A stretch of 64,000 nt of DNA, from contig JAZBRS010000060.1 of assembly GCA_037176725.1 (NCBI GenBank), positions 59,548,001-59,612,000 of the forward strand, read 5' to 3'. Position 1 is the stretch's first letter. Every line of letters begins with the position of its first letter. Positions 34,564-45,793 of the stretch are shown here, in pieces. Made by a program: the position numbers and the translations under genes. Origin of the DNA: Posidonia oceanica (taxonomy: Eukaryota; Streptophyta; Magnoliopsida; Alismatales; Posidoniaceae). The notes beneath the pieces are model-generated. The model made no database searches and was not told where the DNA came from. It saw only the letters and a list, made by a program, of their open reading frames with translations.

Positions 34564-37500
34564 CTGTTGATAGGCCCGAAACCTATCCTACCGATCGATA
34601 AGTCTGAAACTTATCACTTTTCTTTTCCTTTGCGGTCGAAAGGTTCGAAACCAATCCGTCCGGTCGATAAGTCCTAAACTTATCAATTTTCATTTCCTTT
34701 GTCTTCGCTAGGCCCGAAACCTATCCTTCCAGTCGATAAGTCTGAAACTTATCACTTTTCATTTCCTTTGCGGTTGATAGGTCTGAAACCTATCCTTCCG
34801 GTCGATAAGTCCGAAACTTATCACTTTCCTTTTCCTTCACGGTCGATAGGTCCGATTCCTATCCTTCCGGCCGATAAGTCCGAAACTTACCACTTTTATT
34901 TTCTTTTACGGTCGATAGGTCCGAAACCTATCCTTCCGGCCGATATGTCTGAAACTTATCACATTTCTTTTCCTTTGCTGTCGATAGGTCCGAAACCTGT
35001 CCTTCCGGTCGATAAGTCTGAAACTTATCACTTTTCTTTTCCTTTGCGGTTGATAGGTCCAAAACCAATCCTTCCGATCGATAAGTCCGAAACTTTTCAC
35101 TTTTCTTTCCATTTCGGTCGATAGGTCTGAAACCTATCCATTCGGTCGATAAATCCGAAATTTATCACTTTTCTTTTCCTTTGTGGTCGATAGGTCCGAA
35201 ACCTATCCTTTCGGTCTCCAAGACCGAAACTAATCACTTTTCATTACCTTTGCGATCGATAGGTCCGAGACCTTTCCTTCCGATAGATAAGTTCGAAACT
35301 TATCACTTTTTTTTCCATTGCGATTGATAGGTCTGAAACCTATCCTTCCAATCGATAAGTACGAAACTAATCACTTTTCTTTTCCTTTGCGGCCGATAGG
35401 ACCAAAACCAATCCTTCTGGTTGATAAGTCTATGACTTATCAATTTTCTTTACCTTTCTGGTTGATAGGTCCGAAACCTATCCGTCCAGTCGATAAGTCC
35501 AAAACATATCACTTTTTGTTTCCTTTGCGGTCGATAGGTCCGAAACCTATCCTTCCGGTCGATGAGTTTGAAACTGATCACATTACTTTTCCATTGAGGT
35601 CGATAGCTCCGCAACCTATCCTTCCGGTCGATATGTCCGAAACTTATCACATATATTTTCCTTTTGCGGTCGATAGGTCCAAAACCTATCCTTACAGTCG
35701 ATAAGTTTGAGATTTGTCACTTTTCATTTCCTTTGCGGTTGATAGGTCTGAAACCTTTCCTTCCGGTCGATAAGTCTGAAACTTATCACTTTTCTTTTCC
35801 TTTGCGGTCGATAGGTACGAAACCTAACCTTCCGGTCAATAAGTCCGAAACTTATCACTTTTCTTTTCCTTTGTGGTCGATTGGTCCGAAACCTATCCTT
35901 CCGATCGATAAGTCCCAAACTTATCACTTTTCTTTTCCTTTGCTGTTGATAGGTCCGAAACCTATCCTACCGATCGATAAGTCTGAAACTTATCACGTTT
36001 CTTTTCCTTTGCGGTCGATAGGGTCGAAACCTATCCTTCCGGTCGATAAGTCCTAAACTTATCAATTTTCATTTCCTTTGTCTTCGCTAGGCCCGAAACC
36101 TATCCTTCAAGTCGATAAGTCTGAAACTTATCACTTTTCATTTCCTTTGTGGTTGATAGGACCGAAACCTATCCTTCTGGTCGATAAGTTCGAAACTTAT
36201 CACTTTTCTTTTCCTTCACGGTCGATAGGTCCGATTCCTATCCCTTTGGTCGAAAAGTTCGATACTTATCACTTTTCTTTTCTATTACGTCGATAGGTCC
36301 GAAACCTATCCTACCGATCGATAAGTCCGAAACTTATCACATTTCTTTTCCTTTGCAGTCGATAGTCCGAAACCAATCCTCCCGGTCGATAAGTCCGAAA
36401 CTTATCACTATTCATTTCCTTTGCGTTCTATAGGCTTGAAACCTCTGCTTCCGGTCGATAAGTCAGAAACTTATCACTTTTCAATTCCTTTGAAGTCATT
36501 AGGTCTGAAACCAATCCATCCGATTGACAAGCCCGAAACTTATCACTTTTCGTTTCCTTTGCGGTCGATAGGTCAGAAACCTATCCTTCTGGTCGATAAG
36601 TCCGAAACATATCACTTTTCTTTTCCTTTGCGGTCGATAGGTCCAAAACCGGTCCTTCCGGTCGATAAGTCTGAAACTTATCACTTTTCTTTTCCATTGC
36701 GGTCGATAGGTCCGAAACCTATCCTTCCGATCGATAAGTCCGAAACTTATCACTTTTCTTTCCTTTACGGTCGATAGGTCTAAAACCTATCCATTCGGTC
36801 GAAAAGTCTGAAATTTATCACTTTTCATTACCATTGCGGTCGATAGGTCCGAAACCTTTCCTTCCGGTTGATAAGTTCGAAACTTATCACTTTTTTTTTC
36901 CATTGCGATCGATAGGTCTGAAACCTATCCTTCCAATCGATAAGTACGAAACTTATCGCTTTTCTTTTCCTTTGCGGTCGATAGGACCAAAACCACTCCC
37001 TCTGGACGATAAGTCTGTGACTTATCACTCTTCTTTTCCTTTCTGGTTGATAGGTCCGAAACCTATCCTTCCGGTCGATAAGTCCGAAACTTGTCACCTT
37101 TCTTTTCCATTGCGGTCGATAGGTCCGAAACCTATCCTTCTGGTCGTTAAGTCTGAAACTATTCATTTTCTTTTCCTTTGCGGACGATAGGTCCGAAACC
37201 TATCCATCCGTTCGATAAGTCTGAAACTTATCACTTTTCTTTACCTTCGCGGTCGATAGGTTGGAAACCTATCCACCCGGTCGATAAGTACGAAACTTAT
37301 CACTTTTCATTTCCTTTGCGGTCGATAGGTCCAAAACCTATCCTTCCGATCGATTAGTCTGAAACTTATCACGTTACTTTTCAATTGAGGTCGAATGGTC
37401 CACAGCCTATCCTTCCGGTTGACAAGTCCGAAATTTATCACATATATTTTCCTTTGCGATCAATAGGTCCAAAACCTATCCTTCCGGTCGATAAGTTTGA

Positions 37501-39909
37501 GATTTGTCACTTTTCATTTCCTTTGCGGTTGATAGGTCCGAATCCTATCCATCCGGTCGATAAGTCTGAAACTTATCACTTTTCTTTTCCTTTGCGGTCG
37601 ATAGGTACGAAACCTAACCTTCCGGTCAATAAGTCTGAAACTTATCACTTTTCGTTTCCTTTGCGGTCGATTGGTCCGAAACCTATCCATCCGGTCGATA
37701 AGTCCGAAACTTATCAATTTTCTTTTCCTTTGTTGTTGGTAGGTCCGAAACCTATCCAACCGATCGATAAGTCTGAAACTTATCACTTTTCTTTTCCATT
37801 GCGGTCGATAGGGTCGAAACCTATCCTTCCGGTCGATAAGTCCTAAACTTATCAATTTTCATTTCCTTTGTCTTCGCTAGGCCCGAAAAACTATCCTTCT
37901 AGTCGATAAGTCTGAAACTTATCACTTTTCATTTCCTTTGCGGTTGATAGGACCGAAACCTATCCTTCTGGTCGATAAGTCCGAAACTTATCACTTTTCT
38001 TTTCCTTCACGGTCGATACGTCCGAATCCTATCCTTCCGGTCGATAAGTCTGATACTTATCACTTTTCTTTTCTATTACGGTCGATAGGTCCGAAACCTA
38101 TCCTACCGGTCGATAAGTCCGAAACTTATCACATTTCTTTTCCTTTGCAGTCGATAGTCCGAAACCAATCCTCTCGGTCGATAAGTCCGAAACTTATCAC
38201 TATTCATTTCCTTTGCGTTCTATAGGCTCGAAACCTCTACTTGCAGTCGATAAGTCTGAAACTTATCACTTTTCATTTCCTTTGCGGTAATTTGGTCCGA
38301 AACCAATCCTTCTGATTGACAAGCCCAAAACTTATCACTTTTCTTTTCCTTTGCGGTCGATAGGTCAGAAACCTATCCTTCTGGTCGATAAGTCCGAAAC
38401 ATATCTCTTTCCTTTTTCTTTGCGGTCGATAGGTCCGAAATCAGTCCTTCCGGTCGATAAGTCTGAAACTTATCACTTTTCCTTTCCAATGCGGTCGATA
38501 GGTCCGAAACCAATCCTTCCGATCGATAAGTCGGAAACTTATCACTTTTGTTTCCTTTGCGGTCGATAGGTCTGAAACCTATCCATTCGGTCAAAAAGTC
38601 CGAAATTTATCACTTTTCATTACCATTGCGGTCGATAGGTCCGAAACCTTTCCTTCCGGTTGATAAGTTCGAAACTTATCACTTTTTTTTCCATTGCGAT
38701 CGATAGGTCTGAAACCTATCCTTCCATCGATAAGTACGAAACTTATCGCTATTCTTTTCCTTTGCGGTCGATAGGACCAAAACCAATCCCTCTGATCGAT
38801 AAGTCTGTGACTTATCACTTTTCTTTTCCTTTCTGGTTGATAGGTCCGAAACCTATCCTTCCGGTCGATAAGTCCGAAACTTGTCACCTTTCTTTTCCAT
38901 TGCGGTCGATAGGTCCGAAACCTATCCTTTCGGTCGTTAAGTCTGAAACTTTTCACTTTTCTTTTCCTTTGCGGACGATAGGTCCGAAACCTATCCATCC
39001 GTTCGATAAGTCTGAAACTTATCACTTTTCTTTTCCTTTGCAGTCGATAGGTCGGAAACCTAACCTCCTGGTCGATAAGTACGAATCTTATCACTTTTCA
39101 TTTCCTTTGTGGTCGATAGGTCCAAAACCTATCCTTCCGGTCGTTTAGTCTGAAACTTATCACGTTACTTTTCCATTGAGGACGAATGGTCCGCAGCCTA
39201 TCCTTCCGGTCGATAAGTCCGAAATTTATCACATCTATTTTCCTTTGCGATCAATTGGTCCAAAACCTATCCTTCCGGTCGATAAGTTTGAGATTTGTCA
39301 CTTTTCATTTCCTTTGCGGTTGATCGGTCCGAAACTTATCCTTCCGGTCGATAAGTCTGAAACTTATCACTTTTCTTTTCCTTTGCGGTCGTTAGGTACG
39401 AAACCTAACCTTCCGGTCAATAAGTCTGAAACTTATCACTTTTCTTTTCCTTTGCGGTCGACTGGTCCGAAACCTATCCTTCCGGTCGATAAGTCCGAAA
39501 CTTATAACTTTTCATTTCCGTTGCTGTTTATTGGTCCGAAACCTATCCTACCGGTCGATAAGTCTGAAACTTATCACTTTCCTTTTCCTTTGCGGTCGAT
39601 AGGTCCGAAACCTATTCTTCCGGTCGATAAGTCCAAAACTTATCAATTTTCATTTCCTTTGTCTTCGCTAGGCCCGAAACCTATCCTTCCAGTCGATATG
39701 TCTAAAACTTATCCCTTTTCATTTCCTTTGCGGTTGATAGGTCCGAAACCTATCCTTCTGGTCGATAAGTCCGAAACTTATCACTTTTCTTTTCCTTCGC
39801 GGTCGATAGGTCCGAATCCTATCCTTCCAGTCGATTAGTCCGAAACTTATCACTTTTCTTTTCTTTTACAGTCGATAGGTCCGAAACCTATCCTTTCGGT
39901 CGATACGTC
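34564..39909 (+). repeat. 69-bp satellite array, segment G (about 77 units)
   Basis: Same unit and orientation as the 18.7-29.1 kb array. A longer higher-order repeat is visible: the variant GAGGTCGAT/GAGGTCGAAT-type unit with a CGCAACC or CGCAGCC core recurs at 35596, 37387 and 39178, exactly 1,791 bp apart each time (26 units minus 3 bp). The left edge joins the broken LTR F; the right edge ends in ACGTC, the target duplication of LTR H. Confidence 0.95.
39905..39909 (+). repeat. Target site duplication, left copy (ACGTC)
   Basis: ACGTC directly before the TG of LTR H, matched by ACGTC at 45789-45793 directly after its CA. Confidence 0.9.
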
Positions 39910-42900
39910 TGTTGACACCCCATCTTGGCAGGCCCGGACCCTTGGAGCCTTCCTGGTGATTGCTGGTTCAAACCCCAACCAAACCCTAACCCTAACCCTC
40001 CTCTTTACCGTTCAAAATCAGCCTGTCTTGGCCCAAACCTTTACCCCCCTTCCCAACCTCAAAACCTAACCAAAAACCATAGGAAAATCCACCACTATCC
40101 ACCCAACAAGCCTACCCAAAAACCTAGAAATTTCCAAACCTAACCCATTCCCAAAAACCATAGAAAACCTAGGTGAAACTACCCTTTTTCTACACCTTGA
40201 AATCCCTCCAAAACCTCCTTAGAATCAAACCAAAACTTCAGAACCAAGACTTCAAACCCTAGACTACCCACTCACCAATTCTCACCCCATTCCAAGACCA
40301 TTAAGACCCTCTTTCACCCAAATTATCCTTTTCTCTCCCCGGGATTGTCATTTTCTCTCTCCTCTCTCTCTCCTGATTATCATCTCTCTCTTCATCCCTT
40401 TCTTATCCTTTTTCTGGTCTGGCTGTGGGCCCCCTCTGTGCTTCTATCCTTCCTCTATCTTATCCCTATTTTTACTTTATTTTTAACACCTTTTCTGAAT
40501 TTTAAAAAAAATCGTTTTCCTCCAACCTATCTCTTTTCCTCTTATCTCCCTCTTTTTTCCATTTCTTTCTTCCTTCTCTTTTTCTTTTCTCCCTTCTGCA
40601 AAAATCCACAAAAACCCATAAAAATCTGTAAAATCTCAAAACACAAAAGAAACAAATCAGAACCCTAAGAAAAACAATTAAAAAAATATTAAACAAGCTA
40701 TTAACAACTTAAACTTAGCTAAATCAAGTTAAAAGAAAAACCAAACATGCAAGCTAAAAAATGCAAAACAAATCAAAAGAAAACACTGAAAAATCAAGGA
40801 AAAGGCTAAAATAAAATCAAAACCCACCAAAAATAAAAACCCCATCAGAAGAACTAAAAGACAAACCCTAAAAAGGAGAATTAAAAATCAAACACTAAAA
40901 CAAGTAATTAAAGAAGGCAAAAGACTTAACCTAATAAACATAAGAAAAACAAGTTAAAAACTTAATTAAAAAAGAAAAGAAAAACACATCTGAAAGACTT
41001 AAAAAACACCCTATCAAACCAGAAAAACCCAACCAAAAACTTCAAGAAAAATCAATAAATAAAAATCAAAACATAACTTAAAAGACTTAAGAAGGAAGAA
41101 ACCCTAAGAAGACTAAAACTTAAAAACCTAAAACCAACCTTGATTAATACGAAATTAAATCCTAAAAAAATCCTAATTAATATCCTAAGTGTCCAACAAG
41201 GGAAACACAATTTTTAAAACAATTTAAAAAAGGTTTAACAAACATTTAATCAAGTAAAAAACTAACTAAAAGAAAAACCAAAACCCTAAAACCCTAATTA
41301 AGCCCAAAGCACATTAATCAACTCAAAATGACCATTAAAAATTCTAATTGAAATCCTAATCTACAGCACAACCTCTCCAGTATTTTTGTTTATTTTTAGT
41401 TTATTTTTACCTAATTTTATTTCCCCATTCTACCTTACTTCTCTTTTTCTCTCTTTCTTTTCTTTACTGGGCCCTTTGGCCCGTGTCTTCTTTTTATTTT
41501 TTTCATTTTCTTCCTTCGGCCCACAGCCCGACCCGCTCCTTCCTTCTCCACCCTTCTTCTTCCTCAAATCTTCCTCTGTGTTTTTTTCCTTTCCCACCGT
41601 TTCTCCCGCGAGCTCGCTGCGACAGGGTTCCCTCCTCCATTCGAATTTGAGTCCTCCATCATTTCAGTCTACAGCAGCTCGCCGCCTCTCTTCTATCTCA
41701 GCTTCTTTTCCGGAGGCATTGAATGCCGGTCGCCTCGCCGACGCCCGTTGCTTCTGCTACAGTGCCGCCGGTGGATTTCAAAAATAGCCAGCGCGCCAGC
41801 AGCTAGCCTCCTCCGGATAAAAAGCCTCCCGTTCATTCTTTCAACTCCATCAGTAACCATCAGTGAGTTAGCAAGCAACGAGAGACCACCAGCAAACCAG
41901 AGAGTGGAGAGCAAACCAGAGAGCAATTCCAGAACATTCCCTCCACCTGAAACGACCCTCCTCCTTCTCCTCTTCACCCTTCCAATTCCAGAGAGAAGAA
42001 AGAGCAGAAGAGAGTACCTGAGAGTCCTCCTTGGCATCCCGGAGAGAGCCCTCCATTCCAGAGCCTTCCCCACCCAGATTCTTCACCTTTTCCTTCTGAA
42101 TTCTGCAGCCAACCATCCTCTTCTTTTTCCAGCAATCCAACACCACTCCAAGCCTTCAAACTTCTCTCAATTGTCCCCCCAAACTCACCCAGCAACCCTG
42201 CAATATCACTTCACGGCCATTCCACCACCCAAATCACTTCATGATCCCCTGATTCTCCACCTGCAACCCAACACCAGCTCACTTCACAATTCCCTTCACT
42301 CCAGCCCGCAACTTCCTTCCAAACTTCATCCAGATAATCACCAGACCTCCACCTTCCTAAAACACCTAACTTCCAGCCCGGCCATCCCCCACAGACCGAG
42401 AACTCCACTACAAACACCTGCATCAACCACTGACCAGAAATCCGATCAACTCCCAAATCCTCTCCACAGCCTCCAGAACAGCAATCCAATCACCCAGAAT
42501 CACTCCCCGAACCTCCAGCAATCTCCCGGAAGGCTCCATTCGAGCCAACGAGCAGCAGACACCCCCCCGGCCTCCGGCTGTCACCTGTGAACCCAAACCG
42601 GCCGAATCACCACCTGAGCTGTGAAGCTTGCGTCCGGTCGATTAGGAAGCTCCGGAGGAACATTCTGAAGCCACTCCATCCCTCGCGAGCAGCCGACAGC
42701 ACCCGCAGCGACTGGACGAACGCCGCCGGCCACTTCTGGAACCACTGACGTTGGGAGGACATCTCAGACGCGGACTCAGGTACATTTTGCTTCCCTTAGC
42801 TTCCTCTTCCTTCCCTCTTGCTTCTCCAGCCTATAGATTAGGATTTCCGGTCTTCCTGCTCCGAGTCAAGCTCCGGTCAGACCATCTTCTCCGGCGACGT

Positions 42901-43165
42901 TCTCCGGTCGTCCCATCGCTCTGGCCAGCGGAACGTAGCTCTGGTGGATGCCTCGGGTCCGCACAGGTCTCAGGAACCTTCTCCGGCCCTCAGAACGCAG
43001 CGTCGCCGCGTCGATCGGCCGGACGAAGTTTCTGAAGCTCTGCAGACCTCCGGCGACCGCTCCAGCTCGCTCCGGTCCACGCCGACCTCCGCCGAGCACC
43101 GTCCGACCTCCGTCAGCGCCAGGAGCTGCTCCCCCGCCGGTCTGCGCGTCTCCAAGCCCCCTGTG

Positions 43166-43216
43166 CCGGCGTTCATGGGCACTGGCAGCTTGCTGCTACA
43201 GTGCCCATGACGCCGG
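43166..43216 (+). other. LTR stem-loop, copy H
   Basis: Arms 43166-43184 (CCGGCGTTCATGGGCACTG) and 43199-43216 (CAGTGCCCATGACGCCGG) are fully complementary apart from one bulged T. Loop GCAGCTTGCTGCTA. Confidence 0.75.
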
Positions 43217-44964
43217 AGCTTTCACTGTTCCTTTATTTTTCTCTGGCTAAAGTTTTCTGGTGAATATTGCATATCTGGCTTGAGTTTTCTTTATTTTGCG
43301 TTTCGGTCCTTATTTCATTTAATCTGCTTTGTTTTTAATTTAAAACCATGCTAAATTGCTGTTTATATTTATGTTTTTCAGTATTTGCTTTTCAGTCCTG
43401 TTACTGTGTGTTTCAGTAGTAATATTTTGTGGTTTAGTCCCTCTGTTTTCAATTTTTGCATATAGGTCCTGTAGTAGATCAGTTCATTTATTTGCTTGCA
43501 TTTTACCATACTGCATTGCATTCTAGGTCCATGCATGTTTCTGATTTTGCATATAGGTCCATGCACTGTAGGAACTTAGCTTTTATTTTCTTATTTTGCA
43601 TACTACATTGCATTTCCTTCCCTCCGTTTTTTCATATTTGCACTTAGGTCCATTTTAAATGGACAGTGGCTATTATGCATGTATTTTGGCTTTTTGTATT
43701 GCATTTCTGACCTTGTTTTTTCCAAAAATCACACACCAGTCCTCAGTCTGTGTTTTCAGAGCATGTTTTCCAAATAAAATTGCATATTTGACCCCTGCAT
43801 GATTTAAAAATCACACATAGGTCCTTGCATCTTTCAAAAACCATGTAAAAAGACCATTTTGCCCCTAACTTGCATCCTAGCTCCTATGCTTACCAAATTG
43901 CATGCAGACCCTCCACCAGTATTCTCAGACTCCCCAGAACCTTGTTTTCTGGAAAATTTGCATCTTAGACCCCAGTTTTCTTAAAGTTGCTTTCTGATCC
44001 CTTTCTGCTTTCAAAACCTCTTTCAAAGCATACCCTCTTTTCAAAACAGCTTTCTGAGCCTAGTTTTTTGCAAAATGGACCCCTGTCCTCTCCTATTTTC
44101 GAAATCCTTTCCTGTGGACCCCTGTTTTCTGGAAAATTTGCATTTTTAGCCCCTTTCTTTTTCAAAATGCTTTTTGAAATCCTGGCTTTTCCCAGTTTCT
44201 TCTCTTTGCTTTTTCTTGCTTGTGCATGCATCCTACATTCATTTAGTCTTGCATTCTAGCATCCTTTTGCACACACCAAGCACTTTTAGCTCCCTTTCAC
44301 TTGGGAGGACCTTTTGCACACCCTTAGGACCTCCTGAACACCTAGATCTGTTCTTCTCCTCTGTTCTGGCCCTTCTGCCTTGAAGCCGCGATATCTTCCA
44401 ATCCGGCCGTTGGATCTTCTCAAGTAAGCTGCCCAGGCGACCGCAGCAAAGCACTCTTCAGCATGGACTAGACGGATTTCAGATCAGGCTCCCGGATTTC
44501 CAGGTATGTCTCCTTGAACCCCTGCTTTGCATTTGCATGCCATTTGCATAAGTTTTCCTTGTTTTGGCTTTCTATCTCTTTGAGCATGTAGCATAGGGCC
44601 TCCCCCTTCAACTTCTATCTCCAAATCCTCGTTTCGCGTATCCCTGTGTGTTTTGTGTTGAGTTTTCCTTGGATTTGCCACTTAATGTGACTTTCTTCCC
44701 CCTTTTCCACGATTCGATCGCATCGCGAGCTTTGGGCAGCATGCGAGACACACCGTGGAACGGTTTAGCGGGAAACAGTCGCAAAGAGGTGGTAATCCCT
44801 CCGTTTGCACACTCTCCCCTCCGTAGGTCTTCACACCTACTCTGAGCGGTCCTAAACGACGTCTGTTCTTACACACACGTTGTTTTGCCTCCCCTTTGGC
44901 CTCTTCTGATCTTTTCTGCATTCTTGCATTCGCATGGCTTTTCTGAGGTCTTTGCTTCGCTGTT

Positions 44965-45150
44965 TTGGCACCGTTTCGCGTGCCCGCTCTCGCTTTTGCA
45001 CCGTTTTGCGTGCCTCTTTGCTTCCTTGTCTCGTTTTGCGTGCTGCCTTGCTTTCTCGCTCGTTTTGCGTGCCGGTTTTGTTCTTTAGCTCCGTTCTGCG
45101 TGCCTTGCTCTTTTCTCGTCTAGTTTTGCGTGTTTTACGCTGTTTTCCCT
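44965..45150 (+). repeat. 30-bp LTR minisatellite in LTR H
   Basis: About 6 units around CACCGTTTTGCGTGCC and CTCGTTTTGCGTGC. Reduced copy number compared with LTR C. Confidence 0.75.
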
Positions 45151-45660
45151 TGCATGTCGATTGCATTGCATGGTTTTCTCGCTGTTTCGCTTTTTTGCCT
45201 GCATTTGCATATAGGGCTGTGATGCTTACTGTTTGGAGTTCTCACGAGCTAGGTTTCGCCTAGTTCAGAACACGGACAGCGTAGCTGAGCACTTAGAGAG
45301 CACGTTTACTTCCTTGCTTTGTTTCCTCCCACTTAGAGCACACCTTGAGCATTCATTTAGGCATTTATAGGCACATAGGCATTCAATCCTGCATTTTCCT
45401 ACGTATGCGAGCGTAAGCCTAGAAAGACCGATTCTCGGGCGTGTCGAGGGTGCCTAACACCTTCCCCGCACATAACAGGAGTCCTTGCCCTGTCTTCTGG
45501 CCCGTAATGACCGTACTGCCCTTATCCTAGGCTAGAGTCATCTCATTTGCATGTATTTGCATTTGTTTCCTTTGCATTGCTTTGCTTTGCATTTCTTGCT
45601 TGGTTTTGCGTGTTAATTCACGCATTTCCCACGGTTTTCCTTGTCTCCCGTTAATAGACA

Positions 45661-45674
45661 TGGTGGCGACTCTG
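45661..45674 (+). other. Primer-site-like motif inside LTR H
   Basis: TGGTGGCGACTCTG. Its TGGCGACTCTG equals the first 11 bases of the true primer-binding site at 61385-61402 (minus strand). The same motif lies at 13392 (C, TGGTGGCGACTCCG) and in J and L at about 48535-48550 and 61515-61530. See the finding on LTR boundary shift. Confidence 0.55.
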
Positions 45675-45788
45675 ATTTGTCTTATCTTTCCTCTTTCTCC
45701 TCGATTTTAAGTGTTTTCGAGTTGAGCCTCTTCCTCGGATCCAATCGCCGCTAAATCAGCGAGCCTGATTCCGATCGGGACTGCTACA

Positions 45789-45793
45789 ACGTC
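45789..45793 (+). repeat. Target site duplication, right copy (ACGTC)
   Basis: Matches 39905-39909. It continues directly into satellite sequence (CGAAACTTATTACATTTC). Confidence 0.9.

Larger units (their letters stand above)
39910..45788 (+). mobile_element. LTR H, complete solo LTR in satellite
   Basis: 5,879 bp from TGTTGACACC to CTGCTACA, flanked by perfect 5-bp duplications of satellite-derived ACGTC. There is no internal region, so this is a solo LTR left by recombination between two LTRs. It is the best reference for the family. Landmarks: CCCTAACCCTAACCC near 39982, GGGCC pair 41466-41483, GC-rich block to about 43240, stem-loop 43166-43216, donor CAG|GTATGT 44503/44504, minisatellite 44965-45150, conserved CGTGTCG...TGCCTAACACC block 45410-45495, and an internal primer-site-like TGGTGGCGACTCTG at 45661 about 115 bp before the end. 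Confidence 0.95.

Noticed and set aside
39978..39998. Telomere-like CCCTAACCCTAACCC at LTR starts
   Set aside because: Only two to three units, at the same place in several LTR copies, and part of the LTR. Not a telomere or interstitial telomeric array.
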